Shown here: positions 60,606 through 64,000 of the stretch, in pieces
How positions within the stretch are numbered: position 1 is the first letter of the stretch
Layout: each line of letters opens with the position of its first letter
DNA from: BRH-c25 sp035627615
Lineage (GTDB): Bacteria > Bacillota > Clostridia > Lutisporales > Lutisporaceae
Length of the DNA: 64,000 bases
Assembly: GCA_035627615.1 (NCBI GenBank)
Contig: DASPLL010000023.1
Location: 1-64,000 of the forward strand
Direction: 5' to 3'
Made by a program: the position numbers and the translations under genes
Notes under the pieces: model-generated
What the model was told of the DNA's origin: nothing
Databases searched by the model: none
What the model saw: only the letters and a program-made list of their open reading frames with translations

Positions 60606-62220
60606 AAGCATACTCCTGTTTTTTCATTTTCATAAAGAATAGTGCTGCAATACCTATGAAACCATCAACAATGAAATTGGCAAAATATATCAGGTAAGGC
60701 CGGTGCGTCACGAATAGATAAATTGAAATAATGGAAGATGCCAGTTTACCTTGAGCCAACAGGAACGGATAAATATTCTGCTCAGGATACCGGTACATCA
60801 GGCATGCAAGCAGAGTTACAAGATACATATAAGCCGAAGCCAGTATCAGATAAAAATTGGTGCCTTCTGTCGGAGCCTGGGGCAATCCGAAATAACCTGA
60901 AATACTATTAAAAAATATCATTGCCGAATCGGAGAAAAACAGGAATATAAAGCCCACAACTGCAAATATCGCTGCTGCGGCGAGACTGAACAGTTTATAC
61001 AATTTCATATATACACCTCCATGAATTTGCGGTCTATTATGCATCCGTGAAAAATCGGACAGCGGGCCGAACCGGACTTCCTTCATCATCTCCAGGGTGT
61101 CTTCCTTACTTATTGGAGTCTGCCCCCTATGATGCTTTTTCAGCAATTCATAGTTTTTGTTGATAAAGCAGCAGCTCTCCGACGGAAAATGCTCTTTCAT
61201 CTCTGAAAAAATTGTTTGCACCGGCTTATTCCTTACATTCCCGAAGGTCATGGGTGTAAACACACAGGGGCTTACCTCTCCGAATGCATCTATATATACC
61301 ATCTTGTTGCCTGCATTACAGCCGAAGTGCTCTCCTCCTTCAAAATGTCCAAGATAATTTACCGTTATTCTTCCTTCTTTGTTGTATTTATCCTGCAGGT
61401 TTACCAAACTCAGCCGCTCTTCTTCCGTAATGATTGCAGCCTTGTTCCAGAAGGCCTCTACTGTCGGCTTGGCTTCACTCAGCCAGGCTTCATGGATACC
61501 AAGGCCGATCAGGAACTCCAGGAATTCCACTACCTGATTTTCTTGAAGCATCTTCCTGGATATGACTGCTGATACGCTTACATGGACTCCTGCACTTTTA
61601 AATATATCAATAGCTTTGAGAGCCGTCCGGAAAGCCCCTTTGCATCCCCTGATCCGATCATGTTCTTCTTCCTTCCAATGATCCAGGCTGACCGAAACAT
61701 ATAAGAGACCTGCCTGCTTAAGCTCAGCTGCCAGCTGCTCCGTAAGGTTGAAGCCTGTAGTAAACAGTTTAACTGCGCAGTCGTCTCCCACACTTCTTAT
61801 GATCTCAACAATATCCTTGTTCAGAAGAGGTTCTCCCCCGGTAAAGCCCAGCCAGAAAACACCCATTTTTTTCAGGTCCCGTACGAGCTGTTCGATTTCA
61901 GCCGTATTCAACAGCTCCCCATTTCTGCCCCTGTTGTAGCAAAACCGGCAATTCTGGGGGCAGGCATTGGTCAGGCCGATCTGGGCATGGGAGGGTCCCT
62001 CTGTCCTTGCCAGCAGATGCTCATCTATAAATCGGGTGAAGGCCTTGCTGTTTACAGATGGCAGATGCGAATGGATTATGAGCTGCCCGCCTGCATTCAA
62101 CAAATTGAACTTCCCCATATATTTAGTCAGGAACCAATTGATTGAAGGTTTTACCCTGATTATCTGCAGATTCGACAACAGCGCTCTGATCAGGGCAAGT
62201 TTATTTCTGAATTCTGTCAT
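60571..62220 (-). CDS. Radical SAM protein with SPASM-like region fused to a C-terminal membrane domain
   Basis: 549 residues. CPQNCRFC at C87, C91, C94 is the AdoMet-cluster motif; FTGGEPLLNK follows; CNAGNKMVYIDAFGEVSPCVF with later CC is SPASM-like (auxiliary cluster). From about 405 four membrane helices (KLYKLFSLAAAAIF...FFMKMKK) are attached. At 61008 an in-frame ATG has its own GGAGGTG site five bases upstream, so the membrane part could also be made alone. First gene of the set with the small protein and FAD oxidoreductase; a peptide or small-molecule modification is likely, but no precursor peptide is seen. ATG 62220 after GAGGT. Confidence 0.88.
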   Translation of the reverse strand: MTEFRNKLALIRALLSNLQIIRVKPSINWFLTKYMGKFNLLNAGGQLIIHSHLPSVNSKAFTRFIDEHLLARTEGPSHAQIGLTNACPQNCRFCYNRGRNGELLNTAEIEQLVRDLKKMGVFWLGFTGGEPLLNKDIVEIIRSVGDDCAVKLFTTGFNLTEQLAAELKQAGLLYVSVSLDHWKEEEHDRIRGCKGAFRTALKAIDIFKSAGVHVSVSAVISRKMLQENQVVEFLEFLIGLGIHEAWLSEAKPTVEAFWNKAAIITEEERLSLVNLQDKYNKEGRITVNYLGHFEGGEHFGCNAGNKMVYIDAFGEVSPCVFTPMTFGNVRNKPVQTIFSEMKEHFPSESCCFINKNYELLKKHHRGQTPISKEDTLEMMKEVRFGPLSDFSRMHNRPQIHGGVYMKLYKLFSLAAAAIFAVVGFIFLFFSDSAMIFFNSISGYFGLPQAPTEGTNFYLILASAYMYLVTLLACLMYRYPEQNIYPFLLAQGKLASSIISIYLFVTHRPYLIYFANFIVDGFIGIAALFFMKMKKQEYAYAHKNNADIHA

Positions 62221-62311
62221 GTATCAATACCTCATAATTTGGATTTTCTTACATTATACATCAATAATACGAAATTGGCTTTACTAAGTCTGAAATTTCC
62301 AAAGCAGAAGG

Positions 62312-62348
62312 AAAAAGGCTTTCAGTCTCAATAGATCCTGAAAGCCTT
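62312..62348 (-). terminator. Terminator of the DUF1846 gene
   Basis: AAGGCTTTCAG (62315-62325) and CTGAAAGCCTT (62338-62348) pair perfectly; on the minus strand TTTTTCCTT follows. About 95 bp past the stop. Confidence 0.8.
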
Positions 62349-62443
62349 CCTTTATTCTGATTATATTAGGGCATATTGGTTAAGTCGAAGCAAAATTGCC
62401 GCCCTTATTGGCATTTTTGCCGGGGGTTTCCCGAATACCGTAA

Positions 62444-63928
62444 TTATTTATGATAAAGCTTCTTTGACTGATATTGAGGCTCACATGTTATGTTGATTCC
62501 AAGCTTCTGTAATACATTTTCGTCAACCCGTGACAGGATAACTGTCGAGTGTGCCTCACATCCCCTGAGCTTGGAAAGCTGCTGTATTGCCAGTTCTGCC
62601 GTAGGATTAGTAGTGGCGCAAATGGACAGTGCTATCAATATCTCGTCGGTATGCAGCCTTGGGTTATGATTGCCCATATGCTTCAATTTCAAAGCCTGAA
62701 TAGGCTCAATTACAATAGGTGAAATCAGGTGCATATTATGACTGATACCGCCCAATTCTTTCAATGCGTTTAATAATAGTGCAGCAGAAGCGCCTAATAA
62801 AGAGGTAGTTTTTCCTGTTACAATACGCCCGTCGTTCAACTGAAGGGCTATAGTAGGGCCTTCGGTAGCTTCAGCACGCTCTAATGCCGCGTCCACAACA
62901 GGGCGGCATTTTGGTGATATACCCAATTTATTCATCAAAAGCTCCAGTCTGTACACTTCTGCTTTATCGGCCATGCCTTGCCGCTGTGCACATCTGGTAT
63001 TATAATATCTGCGTATGACCTCTTGTTCCGACGCTTTGCACACAGCCTCATCATCTGTAATACAAAATCCCGCCATATTTACACCCATATCAGTCGGACT
63101 TTGATATGGCGATTTACCGGCTATCTTATCAAAAATAGCGTTCAATACAGGAAAGATCTCAATATCCCTGTTATAGTTAACTGTTGTGATACCATAGGCG
63201 TCGAGATGAAAGGGATCAATCATGTTCACATCGTTCAGATCTGTGGTAGCTGCCTCGTATGCGATATTGACAGGATGCTTTAAAGGCAGATTCCATATGG
63301 GAAAGGTCTCAAACTTTGCATATCCTGCCTGTATACCTCGTTCATGCTCATGATAAAGCTGTGAGAGACATGTTGCCATTTTGCCGCTTCCCGGTCCGGG
63401 GGCTGTAACTACAATAAGGGATCTAGTCGTTTCAATGTAATCGTTTTTGCCATATCCGTCTTTACTGACAATAAGCGGTATATTGGATGGATAGTCAGGA
63501 ATCGGATAATGTCTGTAGACTTTTATACCGAGTTCATTAAGTCGTTTTTGAAACAAATCAGTAGAGAATTGCGAGCGGTAACGCGTAATGACAACGCTTC
63601 CTACATATAGACCGATTTCACGGAAAGCATCAATCAACCGCATCATTTCCTGATCATATGTAATCCCGAAATCCCCGCGGCGCTTGCTTCTTTCAATATC
63701 ATCTGCTGAGATTGTGATGACGATCTCCACCTGATCCTTGAGCTCCAGAAGCATTTTAACCTTACTGTCGGGTTTAAATCCCGGAAGTACACGCGAAGCA
63801 TGGTAATCGTCAAATAGTTTTCCACCGAACTCCAGGTACAGTTTTCCGCCGAAAAATTTTATCCGCTCCAGAATTTTTTGTGATTGCAGCTGAAGGTATT
63901 TGTCATTGCTAAATCCAATATTATTCAT
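62444..63928 (-). CDS. DUF1846 domain-containing protein
   Basis: 494 residues from ATG 63928 (AGGAG at 7 nt); a TTG six codons earlier is less likely. Cytoplasmic. IKFFGGKLYLEFGGKLFDDYHASRVLPGF at the start and TAPGPGSGKMATCLSQLYH near residue 180 are DUF1846 signatures; the latter looks like a P-loop-like turn. Structures of the family are known but its function is not known to me. Single gene with its own terminator; the last 70 bp of the window hold only its promoter region. Confidence 0.92.
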   Translation of the reverse strand: MNNIGFSNDKYLQLQSQKILERIKFFGGKLYLEFGGKLFDDYHASRVLPGFKPDSKVKMLLELKDQVEIVITISADDIERSKRRGDFGITYDQEMMRLIDAFREIGLYVGSVVITRYRSQFSTDLFQKRLNELGIKVYRHYPIPDYPSNIPLIVSKDGYGKNDYIETTRSLIVVTAPGPGSGKMATCLSQLYHEHERGIQAGYAKFETFPIWNLPLKHPVNIAYEAATTDLNDVNMIDPFHLDAYGITTVNYNRDIEIFPVLNAIFDKIAGKSPYQSPTDMGVNMAGFCITDDEAVCKASEQEVIRRYYNTRCAQRQGMADKAEVYRLELLMNKLGISPKCRPVVDAALERAEATEGPTIALQLNDGRIVTGKTTSLLGASAALLLNALKELGGISHNMHLISPIVIEPIQALKLKHMGNHNPRLHTDEILIALSICATTNPTAELAIQQLSKLRGCEAHSTVILSRVDENVLQKLGINITCEPQYQSKKLYHK

Positions 63929-64000
63929 CTTTGCTCTCCTATACAATACACTATTTTAGAGAAAACCCATACAATATCCCATAGGCTTTAATAACACTCA

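Noticed and set aside
60571..62220. Mycofactocin-type RiPP cluster
   Set aside because: Radical SAM and GMC-like genes are there, but no MftA-like peptide, MftB or MftE is seen, so only a loose analogy is kept.

Overview
The window looks like a chromosome segment of an anaerobic clostridial Firmicute. It has AT-rich intergenic DNA, strong AGGAGG ribosome sites, S-layer-homology surface proteins, a sigma-54 activator, a CsoR/CopZ/CopA copper operon, GGDEF and HD-GYP proteins, and a large corrinoid methyltransferase locus of the kind used by acetogens and related anaerobes to demethylate methylamines and betaines. No rRNA, tRNA, CRISPR array or prophage was seen. The species cannot be named from the sequence.

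Region 1 (1.1-21.5 kb, all minus strand) is the centrepiece. It carries two MttB-type methyltransferases, each preceded by a nearly identical corrinoid protein. It also carries a UroD/MtaA-type methyltransferase, a sigma-54 activator, a GltS-type symporter and an exported double nitrilase. A RamA-like ferredoxin/ASKHA reactivase, a DUF1638 protein, a chemoreceptor with a glycine-betaine-binding domain, a CobW GTPase, a MetH-activation-like protein and a hydantoinase/oxoprolinase-type ASKHA protein complete it. Three -24/-12 promoters (13.18, 17.07 and 21.54 kb), each with an upstream copy of a TCAAAATGAGAT-like box, suggest one regulon. The most striking point is the UroD-type gene. An in-frame UGA at 13835-13837 sits exactly where the family has its C-terminal zinc-ligand Cys. 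The reading frame then continues through the rest of the family's C-terminus into a thioredoxin-like CPPC domain, and a small GGU-loop hairpin lies just after the UGA. I read it as a candidate selenoprotein: a UroD-type corrinoid methyltransferase fused to thioredoxin.

Region 2 (21.8-33.2 kb, minus) holds a HAD phosphatase, a copper operon (CopA, CopZ, CsoR, a lipoprotein), a DUF2318 protein, a DMT transporter with a His-rich tail under a 40-bp perfect palindrome, and an RND efflux pair. Region 3 (33.3-45.9 kb) is mixed. It has a REP-associated transposase flanked by its repeats, a lactate/malate dehydrogenase, a DEAD helicase, decayed S-layer and ABC-transporter pieces, a metallo-hydrolase, two MFS transporters, a WYL regulator, a nitroreductase behind a CRP/FNR-like palindrome, and a tandem-MerR regulator.

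Region 4 (45.9-64 kb) carries a large GLUG-repeat/SLH surface protein, a DMT transporter beside a gutted LysR gene, GGDEF and HD-GYP proteins, and a one-polypeptide two-component system. A broken amidohydrolase, an exonuclease, small enzymes, a radical SAM/FAD-oxidoreductase gene set and a DUF1846 protein follow. Gene remnants (DUF1801, MATE, SLH/YDG, ABC, LysR, amidohydrolase) and GGGAC-type hairpins are scattered through the window, which suggests ongoing local decay.
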